DNA of 64,000 nucleotides from Symbiodinium natans (lineage: Eukaryota > Sar > Dinophyceae > Suessiales > Symbiodiniaceae), in NCBI GenBank assembly GCA_905221605.1, contig CAJNDS010001125.1, positions 644,106-708,105 of the forward strand, given 5' to 3'. Each line of letters starts with the position of its first letter. The stretch's first letter is position 1. Both the position numbers and the translations under genes were made by a program. The notes below the pieces were generated by a model, which was not told the origin of the DNA, did not search any database, and saw only the letters and a list, made by a program, of their open reading frames with translations. Positions 42,480-51,200 of the stretch are shown here, one piece after another.

Positions 42480-43762
42480 CACACACTGATTGTGATAGTG
42501 TGGAAGTGACCTTGCCTGGATATGCTTGTAATGAAGATGAGATGAAAGTTTTTTACCATGTGTGCCAGACCACAGGAATGGCACACGAAAACGAGATGAG
42601 ATGATCCTTCAGGGGTAAAGTTGCGGCCCCTGCTGCTACGCCAGACACGAAGGAATGACGTAGCACGAAGTGAGATGAGGATGAATGCAATGAATGTCCC
42701 GCCAGCTGCCCACAACGGGGCCCAGGCGCAGACAAGCAGGTACGTTTCCTGGGGTATGGGGAGGAGCTTCGGTGGGCAGAGCCCCCCCACACCCCCTCTG
42801 CCCCCCTGCAAGTAGTTGGCTGTGAAGCCTTTCCAGGATGAACATACCTGTTTCCACACACACACAACCCTCGGAAGGGCCAACTCATGCAGGGACTGCA
42901 GACATGTTTGCTTGCACTCGCAGACAGGCATGAAGTGATGCACATGCCCTGGCGCTCGCACTGCCTAAAACCTGTTTGACAACCCCCATGGAAAACGAAA
43001 AAAGGTTTTGAATGAGCCGCCACTAGGTTTCGAGTGGATGCGGGGCCTGTCCACGAAGTGGTGGATAAGGGTCCAGTCCACCCTTTGGAAAACAAAACCT
43101 CTGCGGCAGGTAGTTTGAGAGCGAGAAGGGAAGGGATGGTGAGCCTGCCCACACCCCCGGCAACCTGACAAAACACGACCTCAGGCGGGAACATACATCA
43201 GCTCGACACCCGTCTCAAAGAGACATCGAATCAAAACCAAGAGAGAAGGAATCGGGAGGAAACCCTTGGCTCGCACGGACCGTCACATCCTAAAAGCTTC
43301 GGACGATCGTACCTCCAACTGGAGGCTCGGCTAACTGCCGTTGGCGGGCGCCCAGGAGGGAAAGCCCAACCCAATCACACACTGATTGTGATAGTGTGGA
43401 AGTGACCTTGCCTGGATATGTTTGTAATGAAGATGAGATGAAAGTTTTTTACCATGTGTGCCAGACCACAGGAATGGCACACGAAAACGAGATGAGATGA
43501 TCCTTCAGGGGTAAAGTTGCGGCCCCTGCTGCTACGCCAGACACGAAGGAATGACGTAGCACGAAGTGAGATGAGGATGAATGCAATGAATGTCCCGCCA
43601 GCTGCCCACAACGGGGCCCAGGCGCAGACAAGCAGGTACGTTTCCTGGGGTATGGGGAGGAGCTTCGGTGGGCAGAGCCCCCCCACACCCCCTCTGCCCC
43701 CCTGCAAGTAGTTGGCTGTGAAGCCTTTCCAGGATGAACATACCTGTTTCCACACACACACA
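42480..43762. mobile_element. LTR-like direct repeat pair (387 bp) around a 509-bp interior
   Basis: 42480-42866 and 43376-43762 are identical except one C/T difference (42525 vs 43421). Each copy runs from TGATTGTGATAG to CCACACACACACA, i.e. TG...CA ends within CA microsatellites. The interior (42867-43375) lacks telomeric repeats and shows no reverse transcriptase, integrase or clear primer-binding site. It could be a TRIM-like LTR element or a duplication mediated by the CA runs. ORFs of 190 and 213 residues on the minus strand show no known domain. Confidence 0.6.
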
Positions 43763-43771
43763 CACACACAG

Positions 43772-43820
43772 GCTCCTGATGAGACAACCGCCTTGATCAA
43801 GGCGCGTATCGGCTTTCACG
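43772..43820 (+). CDS. exon, unidentified protein
   Basis: The CACACAG acceptor is formed by the CA tract at the end of the direct repeat. Frame APDETTALIKARIGFH plus one base, then the canonical donor GTATGTAA. Confidence 0.6.
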
Positions 43821-44164
43821 GTATGTAAAGACGTAGGGTTTACGGGTTTTGGTTGGTTTGAGGGGTTTCGGGCTTAGGGGTACAAAATGGCTTAGGGGGC
43901 TTCGAGGTTTACGGTCGAGATTTCATGTTTTGGGGTGTTGGGGCCGTTGGGCAACCTATTTCTTCCCCATGTCACAGAACCCCCTCCGCTACGAGGGTTT
44001 GGGGTTTCGGGTTCAGAGTTTGGGGTTTTGGCTTTTGGTGGTTTTGGGGTTTGACCTGATACCCTAAACCCTAGACTGCAAGGACCAACTTACAGCGATT
44101 TAATTCCTGAATACCCCGGAGGACCAGAAGCTCCCAAACAGCAGTGATTGACAAACTGGTAGTG

Positions 44165-44226
44165 TTGTTCAGCTACGGTACCCACCCTAAACCCTAGACC
44201 CTAAACCCTAAACCCTAAACCCCAAA
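44165..44226 (-). repeat. CCCTAAA array, short
   Basis: Six to seven units upstream of the next exon. Confidence 0.9.
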
Positions 44227-44251
44227 CCTCATGAGACCTTCACCTCCACAG

Positions 44252-44325
44252 CGAGGTTCTAGCCATCCTTCTGTATGCAATCCTCAAGCGGCCTGCTTCG
44301 GGATCTGTCTGCAATGGAGTCTTGC
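44252..44325 (+). CDS. exon, unidentified protein with hydrophobic segment
   Basis: CCACAG acceptor (GCGAG four bases later also possible), frame EVLAILLYAILKRPASGSVC then NGVL, donor GTAAAT. Confidence 0.6.
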
Positions 44326-44383
44326 GTAAATCCTAAACACCAATCCCCAAAAAACCTAAACCAAGCTTTAGGGCTTTGTGGTG

Positions 44384-44494
44384 ATATGGTGAGTTCTCCA
44401 AATCTTGGTACCTTTTGGGGTCTTGATGATAAGGCGGCCCCTGTTGTTTAGGGGTACCCCAAAAAGGGGCCCTACTTTAGAGAATTCACCATAC
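44384..44494. mobile_element. TIR element family K, copy 1
   Basis: ATATGGTGAGTTCTCCAAAT faces ACTTTAGAGAATTCACCATAC. Interior contains GGTACCTTTTGGGGTC and GGGGTACCCCAAAAAGGGG, itself an inverted pair. 111 bp. Confidence 0.8.
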
Positions 44495-44592
44495 ATGTTG
44501 CAAGTGTTGTTTCAGCATGTGCAGCTCACCCTAAACCCTAAACCCGAAACCCTAAACCCTAACCCCTAAACCGCAGCTCCCTGGTCCTGCAG

Positions 44593-44689
44593 GCGGAGGC
44601 TCGCAGCCAGTGTCTTCCTGCCTTCTTGGTTTGCGACTTTACGGCCAACCTGGAAAAACACTTCGGCTGGAAGTGCCTTGGCATATGGG
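44593..44689 (+). CDS. exon, unidentified protein
   Basis: CCTGCAG acceptor, frame AEARSQCLPAFLVCDFTANL then EKHFGWKCLGIW plus one base, donor GTGGGTTTAG. CCCTAAA upstream (44528-44575) and TTTAGGG downstream. No family recognised. Confidence 0.65.
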
Positions 44690-44992
44690 GTGGGTTTAGG
44701 GTCTAGGGTTTAGGGTATGGTTTGGGATGTTAATATAGGGTTCTTAAGGGAGGGGGGTTCAGGTATGTCACCCAAGGTTCCCGAATAGTCCCTACTACTC
44801 CCTAAGGCTCCCTAAGCTTCCCTAAGGTTCCCTAGGTACCTACCCCCCTTGAACCCCCCTCCCTTAGGAACCCTATAGCATATGGGGAGTTTCCGAAAAC
44901 AGGGGGTGCCCCTTTTTGGGGGGGTCCCTTTAAGGGGATTCCAGTCTAGGTGGGGTTTAATTTTAACAGGGGTACCCCTAGTTTTGGAAATG

Positions 44993-45102
44993 CCCATATG
45001 AAGTATGGGTTTTATGACAGTAGTATCCCCAAAAGGACACCAACTGTACACACTCACCAATCTCTCTAAGGAACCCTGAATACACTCACCAATCACAGTA
45101 AC
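44993..45102. mobile_element. TIR element family E, inverted worn copy
   Basis: CATATGAAGTATGGGTTTTA, then two copies of ACACTCACCAAT (complement of the family's GGTGAGTGT) and a degraded right end. Confidence 0.65.
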
Positions 45103-45296
45103 ATAAGCCACGGTTCACATACAGGGGCTGTTTTTTGGTACCTGTCTGTAGTTCTCCGGGCTCCAAGCCCTTGACAGCCCTACAAAATCCTATGTAACCC
45201 ACAGTCAGTCTTCAAGGGCCCGACCTTTCCTGTTGTATATCTGCACGGTCCGCCAGAAATTTCAGCTTGAGTTGGCGCAGCGTTTAGGGCTTCGGG

Positions 45297-45377
45297 CTTG
45301 GGATGTTCCCTCGTATACGAACAGTCCTTCATAGGGATTCTAGTACCCCTAACAGCAGAAGGGGGAACATCCCAACT
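45297..45377. mobile_element. TIR element family A, copy
   Basis: CTTGGGATGTTCCCTCGTAT and CAGAAGGGGGAACATCCCAA inverted ends; AACAGTCCTTCATAGGGATT inside. Confidence 0.82.
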
Positions 45378-45449
45378 TAGGGTTTTTTGAGTCAAATGCA
45401 CCGTCTGCCGTTTGGCAACGTCTCCTCAAGCCTGGCTTTTTCTAGTGGA

Positions 45450-45542
45450 CGTAGGGTTTAGGCTTTAGGCTTTAGGCTTTAGGCTTTAGGCTTTAGGCTT
45501 TAGGCTTTAGGCTTTAGGCTTTAGGCTTTAGGCTTTAGGCTT
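45450..45542 (+). repeat. Homogenised TTTAGGC heptamer array
   Basis: About thirteen consecutive TTTAGGC units, then TTTAGGG. A single-base variant fixed across the whole array. Confidence 0.96.
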
Positions 45543-45884
45543 CAAGGTTTAGGGTTTAGGGTTAGCAATCACAGACACGACCTTAAAACACCCAAACCCC
45601 TCCTCTAAACTCCTTCAGACCATAACCCTGAACCCTTAACCTTCTGAATGTCATGCATCCCGGTGATGGCGTAAAGCTTGATTGCCACACCCTGGAATAC
45701 CCCGGACGACGAAAGTACACAGCAACGGTGGGTTCCGAATTTAGGTACAGCCGAAGAACCCTCGAACCCTAAACCATGAACTCTGCTTGGCCACCAACAA
45801 TCTAAGATCGGAACCATGGGGCCCTTAGTATGGGCCCGTAGTCTGTGTAGTTGATAGGGTTATGCAACAAGGGGCCCAAATTAC

Positions 45885-45957
45885 GGGTTTAGGGTGTAGG
45901 GTTTAGGGTTTAGGGTTTAGGGTTTAGGGTTTAGGGTTTAGGGTTTAGGGTTTAGGG
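45885..45957 (+). repeat. TTTAGGG array
   Basis: Ten units. The preceding 45819-45885 is a worn family H element (CCCTTAGTATGGGCCC, AAGGGGCCCAAATTACGGG). 45545-45815 shows no exon. Confidence 0.94.
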
Positions 45958-46110
45958 CCCATACGTGGAACCCTAGACACAAGTGCTCCCAGAGGCTGCT
46001 GTTTCTGCTGTGGACGAGCCAACATCTGCTGAAGGGCTTCACCTTCAGCTTGCTGCGCTTTGCCGAGGGACTGCTGGTAGTTCGATGTTCCGTTCTGGGG
46101 TGGCTACGGT

Positions 46111-46149
46111 GTTTTTTTTTTTTTTTTTTTGGGGGGGGGGGGGGGGGGT
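46111..46149. repeat. poly(T)-poly(G) junction tract
   Basis: About 19 T directly followed by about 19 G. Confidence 0.97.
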
Positions 46150-46519
46150 TCTTCAAACCTGAACCTGCACCAAAGACTTAACCCCAAACCGAAAGCTGTT
46201 TTGGTTTGGGGGTAGGTGTTGCAGGGCTTCTGCGCGCCCTGGAGGGGTTCGCATGGGCCCTACACCCTAAACCCTCAACCCTAAACCGGGATGCCAGTCT
46301 CCAAGCCTACCCAAAAGAGTCCCAAGGCCTTGTCAAGCCGTGTGGACTACCCGTAAACCCTCAAACCCTAAACCTTAAACCCTAAAATCGCACACCCAAA
46401 GCCGCAAGTCCTAAGGCCGTAAACCCAAAGCAAGGGGCCCGAACTGTAAAGCCAACAGATTGGTGGCTCAGAGGTACCCCTAAACCCTACCCTAAACCCT
46501 GAACCCTAAAAACCCTTTT

Positions 46520-46672
46520 CCCTGTTGTTGGTTCGGCAAGTTCCCCTATAAAGTAACCGACTCCCCAAGCAGGATGCCCTTATTACAATATGCTTACGGG
46601 ACCCTTTTGTTGGTTCAAGGTTCCCTTTTAAAGTAACCAACTCACAAAGGGTGCCCTTCTCATATCATGGTT
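46520..46672. mobile_element. TIR element family B, tandem or compound copy
   Basis: Two successive family B cores: TTGGTTCGGCAAGTTCCCCT...GGATGCCCTTATTAC and TTGGTTCAAGGTTCCCTTTT...GGGTGCCCTTCTCAT, each with AAGTAACC. A family A element follows immediately. Confidence 0.7.
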
Positions 46673-46674
46673 AC

Positions 46675-46793
46675 TTTGGGATGTTCCCCCTATACTAACA
46701 GTCCTTAAGAGGGATTTTAGTACCACCCCCCCTCCCCCCCCCTTACTACAATCCCTATGAAGGACTGTCAACATAAGGGGGAGCATCCCAAAT
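46675..46793. mobile_element. TIR element family A, intact copy
   Basis: TTTGGGATGTTCCCCCTATA and ACATAAGGGGGAGCATCCCAA inverted ends of about 30 bp, inner ACAGTCCTTAAGAGGGATTT and its complement ATCCCTATGAAGGACTGT, with a C tract in the centre. 119 bp, adjoining the family B copy. Confidence 0.9.
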
Positions 46794-46822
46794 GGTTCCT
46801 GGCCTACCAAGACATAAGCCCA

Positions 46823-46885
46823 AGCGAATACAAGGTTGAAGGCAACGCCGTACTTCTTCCGGCACTACAAAGTAGCTGCCCCGCA
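46823..46885 (+). CDS. exon, unidentified protein
   Basis: Frame ANTRLKATPYFFRHYKVAAP then Q, donor GTGCCT. A second frame (PSEYKVEGNAVLLPALQSSC) is also open but ends in TAG. The acceptor is CCCAAG or ACAAG. Confidence 0.5.
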
Positions 46886-47300
46886 GGTGCCTGGGCACGG
46901 CAATAGTGTGGGTTTCGGGTTCAACCCTGAACCTAAACCCTAATCTCTAAACCCTTTATGGGGTTCAGGGCTTCATGCGTAAGCCCAGAGAACCCCAAGG
47001 GTTTCGGAATCAACGTTGTGCTTGAAACGTTATAAGTCCTAAGCCCACTAGGTAGATCCTCATTTGCTCGATCCTAGGTCAAACTGAACCCCAACCATAT
47101 GAGCTCATGTTATGAGCATTATTGCTGTCACGAAACATTCTCATCATTTTCTTCTGCTTCTTCTTATTCAGCTTATTCTTCTTGTTCTGCTGCTTCTTCT
47201 TCTTCCTCCTTTGGGCTGCCATGGGGGGGAGGCGGGGCCCTAAGCAGTCAATGAAATCTTTTCGGGTGCCCACGGGGCTTAGTAGGGTTTAGGGTTACAG

Positions 47301-47373
47301 GGGCCCCGGGCCGACATGAAGCGCCGCCAAGGCCCCCCCCGAAAAAAGGCCAGCAAGTCCCAAAGGGGGGGGA
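47301..47373 (+). CDS. basic exon-like island
   Basis: TTACAG acceptor, frame GPRADMKRRQGPPRKKASKS then QRGG. Lys/Arg-rich, low complexity. The upstream 47090-47225 is a TTC/TTCTTC-rich tract giving a Lys-rich minus-strand ORF that I treat as low complexity. Confidence 0.4.
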
Positions 47374-47384
47374 GCCCTGGGAGC

Positions 47385-47547
47385 CCTACACCCTAAAGCC
47401 TAAACCCTAAACCCTAAACCCTAAACCCTAAACCTTAAACCTTAAACCCTAAACCCTAAACCCTAAACCCTAAACCCTAAACCCTAAACCCTAAACCCTA
47501 AGCCCTAAGCCCTAAGCCCTAAGCCCTAAGCCCTAAGCCCTAAGCCA
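47385..47547 (-). repeat. CCCTAAA array ending in a CCCTAAG block
   Basis: About fifteen CCCTAAA then seven consecutive CCCTAAG units: block-wise fixation of one variant. Confidence 0.96.
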
Positions 47548-47819
47548 AGGGGGCGGCAATTGCCTCCAACAGGTAATACCTCCAGACCGCCCACCAAGAA
47601 GTTGGGCCTCCTTCTGTTTTAGGCTTACAAGTTCTTGTGTATTACTAGTAGGGTTTAGGGTTTAGGTTAGGGTTTAGGGTTTAGGTTTTAGGGTTTAGGG
47701 TTTAGGGGAGCCCTGCCTGCCAGCCCCTAAAAAACCCTGAACCATATAGTTGGCAGCCGCCGGTCAGCCCCAACACCCTGAAACCCTAAACCCTCAACCC
47801 CACGCGAGCGCGGGTTCCA

Positions 47820-48180
47820 GCCCCAAGACCCTCAAACCCTCAAACCCTCAAACCCTCAAACCCTCAAACCCTCAAACCCTCAAACCCTCAAACCCCTCAA
47901 ACCCCTCAAACCCCTCAAACCCCTCAAACCCCTCAAACCCTCAAACCCTCAAACCCCTCAAACCCCTCAAACCCTCAAACCCTAAAAACCCTCAAACCCT
48001 CAAACCCTCAAACCCTCAAACCCTCAAACCCCTCAAACCCCTCAAACCCCTCAAACCCTCAAACCCTAAACCCCCAACCCTCAAACCCTCAAACCCTCAA
48101 ACCCTAAGCCGCCTAAGCCCTAAACCCTAAATCCTCAAAGATCCTAAACCGTCAAACCCTCAAACCCCTCAAACCCTCAA
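47820..48180 (-). repeat. CCCTCAAA / CCCCTCAAA variant array
   Basis: About 40 units of eight or nine bases (CCCTCAAA, CCCCTCAAA) replace the usual heptamer. The in-phase Pro/Lys/Ser/Asn ORF across it is an artefact. Confidence 0.95.
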
Positions 48181-48196
48181 CCCCCACCAAGAGCAG

Positions 48197-48240
48197 GTAC
48201 AGATCTTCTCTGGTGTGGTTGGCCTGCCATGGGCGATGAA
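48197..48240 (+). CDS. BT1 gene, exon with LPWAMK motif
   Basis: GAGCAG acceptor, frame VQIFSGVVGLPWAMK. GAAGCC at its 3' edge is repeated at the next exon's 5' edge, so KP can be coded on either side; a GC donor (GCCTGG) at 48241 is one option. Followed by a C-then-A homopolymer junction. Confidence 0.78.
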
Positions 48241-51200
48241 GCCTGGAGCAAACCACCCCCCCCCCCAAAAAAAAAAAACTAAATCATCACAATAATACTA
48301 ATAGTATTAAGAATATTATTTTTAATAATGATACTGACAATATTAATGATAGAAATAGTTATTATTATTATTATCAGTATCATCATTATCATCATCATCA
48401 TTATTATTATTATTAATTATAATTATAATTCTTATCATTATTATTATAATTATAATTTTATTATTAGCATTATTATTATTATTATTATTATATTCTATAT
48501 ATATATATGTGCATATGATACAATATAAAAGGGACAACAAAATAAGTTTTGGGGTTTAGGGTTTGCGGTTTTAGGGTTCCCTAAATATGCTAAACCCTAA
48601 ACCCCTGATTCCTGAACACCTGTCAAAGCCACAGTCCTGAAGACCCTGGAACGTAAGCCAATTGCTCCCTTAAATGTCTACGACCCCAAGCCCCTAAAAC
48701 ACTTTCAATGTGCAAAACCCCCAACCCCCGAACCCCATGAAAGGGCCAAAGGCCAAACGCCCGAAAACCCTAAACCCTAAACCCTAAACCCCTGCAAGTT
48801 AAAACTCGACAGCCGGAAGATCCTTAAGCGTGTTTGGGGTGTGAGGCCCGAAGTCCTGAACCTGAAACCCTAAACCTTAAAGCCTAAACCCTAAACCCCT
48901 AAACCCTCAAGCCTCAGCCCTAAACCCTAAACCCTAAACCCTAAACCCTAAACCCTAAACCCTAAACCCTAAACCCTAAACCCTAAACCCTAAACCCTAA
49001 ACCCTAAACCCTAAACCCTAAAACTAAACCCTAAACCCTAAACCCTAAACCCTAAACCCTAAACCCTAAACCCTAAACCCTAAACCCTAAACCCTAAACC
49101 CTAAACCCTAAACCCTAAACCCTAAACCAAGCCTCAACCCTAAACCCTAAACCCTACATCTAAGGCCGGCAGCTCAATATCCCCTCCAAAACCTCGTGCT
49201 ATGCTGAGTGCAGTGACCCCCTCTAAGCCCAAGGAAAAAAATGCTACCCTGTTTTCCTTTTCGGTTTGGGAGCCCCAAACTACCCCTACAAGCCCTAAAC
49301 CGCAATACCCTAAACCCTAGAGAGGCCCTAAACCAAAAAAAAGCACCGAAAACCCCTAGAAACCCTAAAAACCCTAAAAAGCCTAGAACCCTAAAAACCC
49401 CCAAAAACCCTAAAAACCCTAAAAACCCTAAATCCTACCACCTATAGCCTAGTACCTGCACCATTGGTGGGCCTTGGTATGCAGGCTGAGGGGCAGGGTT
49501 TAGGGTTTCGGGTTTAGGGTTTAGGGTTTTGGCGTTTCGAGCGGGCTCCAGTCTCTCCAAACCCCACCATGGCCCTGAAGGGAAGCTTCAGAAGTGAGTA
49601 GGCCACCGGCAGGCCCAAACCCAACATTGGTGTTTAGGGTTTAGGGTTTAGGGTTTAGGGTTTCTGCATACTGGGGAAGCCCCTAAGGAAGCCGATCGTG
49701 GGGCTCACCAGCGACGTGGCGCCGATCTTCGGGTACCACAAGGCTTCCGGGGGCTCCTTTTCTTAGGAACTTCCGTCTGCTCTGCAGAAGGCTACGCTTG
49801 TCAAACCGTGCATGCCTGCATGGGTTTTGGGGTTTCGGGTTCTACTAAGTCTACTAAACCCTATAAACCCTAAACCCATGTAGGTACAGGGTTGAGGGTT
49901 TAGGGCTCAGGGTTTAGGGTTTAGGGTTTAGGGTTTAGGGTTTGGGGTTTAGGGTTTAGGGTTTAGGGCTACACCCGAAGGCGCCCTACATCATTGGGGC
50001 CTCCATCTGCTCCAGCTTCGCCTTCATGGTGTTGTCGTTCTGGACCGCCACAAGTATCTCCGCCAGGGGCCCGTGGGGTTCAGGGTTCATAGGGTTTAGG
50101 GTTTAGGGTTTAGGGTTTAGGGTTTAGGGTTTAGGGTTTAGGGTTTAGGGTTTAGGGTTTAGGGTTTAGGATCTTTGTCATAGTTGGGTAACATTTTATA
50201 TTGTATAAGGGGTACTTTAGCCCAATCAGGAATGTAGAAGTATTTTTAATATTATCCCAACAATGAGCTAGGCTTACCTGGGGCCCTACTTACCTACAGC
50301 CTTAAGGGTTCTGGCTACCCAATAGGGAGTCCTTGCTACTAAGGCGTACATAAACAGGGTTTCGAAGAAAGGCTTGATATCACGGCGGTGCCCACTTTTT
50401 GTTCTGGGTTCCCTCAGAAAGAGACCAACCCCAAAAAGTGTACTTTTATTGAAAACATGGCTACTGGGCTACCAAGTAGGGTTTATGGGGTTTATAGGGT
50501 TTGGAGGGTTTGTAGGGTTTATAGGGTTTGTAGCAGGGTCTATGGGGTTATACGGTTTGCAGGTTTATACTTTGTAGGGTCTATGGGGTTTATCGGTTTT
50601 TTGGGGCTTGTGGGGTTTGTAGGGTTTACGGGGTTTCTAGGGTTTGTAGGGACTAGAGTCCGGAGGTCTGTGCCTAAAGAAGCGGCCATAGGTGTAAGAG
50701 TTCTAACCGGCAGCTGTTCTAACGTTGGAACTAGCGAATCCGACGATAAACAAGTATCCGCATTGGGACGAAACCCTGTCGTGTACAAAAGGTCTCCTAG
50801 TGAGCCTTATCTAGCCTTAAACCCTAAACCCTAAACGGGTTTAGAAACCCTAAACCCTAAACCCTATAGACCCTATGAGGGGTTGCTGGATGCCCTGTAG
50901 TACCCCTATTCCTTTCTCATGTAGAGGTTGGGTTCCGTAATCCGTAAACCCAAAAGCCCTAAACCCTATAAGCCCTATAAACTGTAAACCCCACGAGCCC
51001 TATAAGCCCTATAAACCCTATAAACCCTATAAACCCTACAAACCCTATAAGCCCTTTACACCCTATAAACCCTATAAGCCCTTTACACCCTATACACCCT
51101 ATAAGCCCTATAAACCCTATAAACTCTAAACCCTAAACCGCAACAAAAAGGCTTGGGGGCGACCCACATACCTTTCAGGGGTTATAGGGTTTAGGGTTCC

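Noticed and set aside
42389-43194. 190- and 213-residue minus-strand ORFs as genes
   Set aside because: They span the direct-repeat pair, overlap each other in different frames and show no recognised domain; similar shadow ORFs occur in both repeat copies.
47750-48130. 126-residue Pro/Lys/Asn/Ser-rich ORF
   Set aside because: It is a translation of the CCCTCAAA / CCCCTCAAA array; many ORFs here similarly end in NPKP simply because they run into CCCTAAACCC.
50374-50834. Gly/Phe/Val-rich ORFs
   Set aside because: Frames of TTTATAGGG / TTTGTAGGG variant repeats; the same holds for the minus-strand ORF at 54054-54329.
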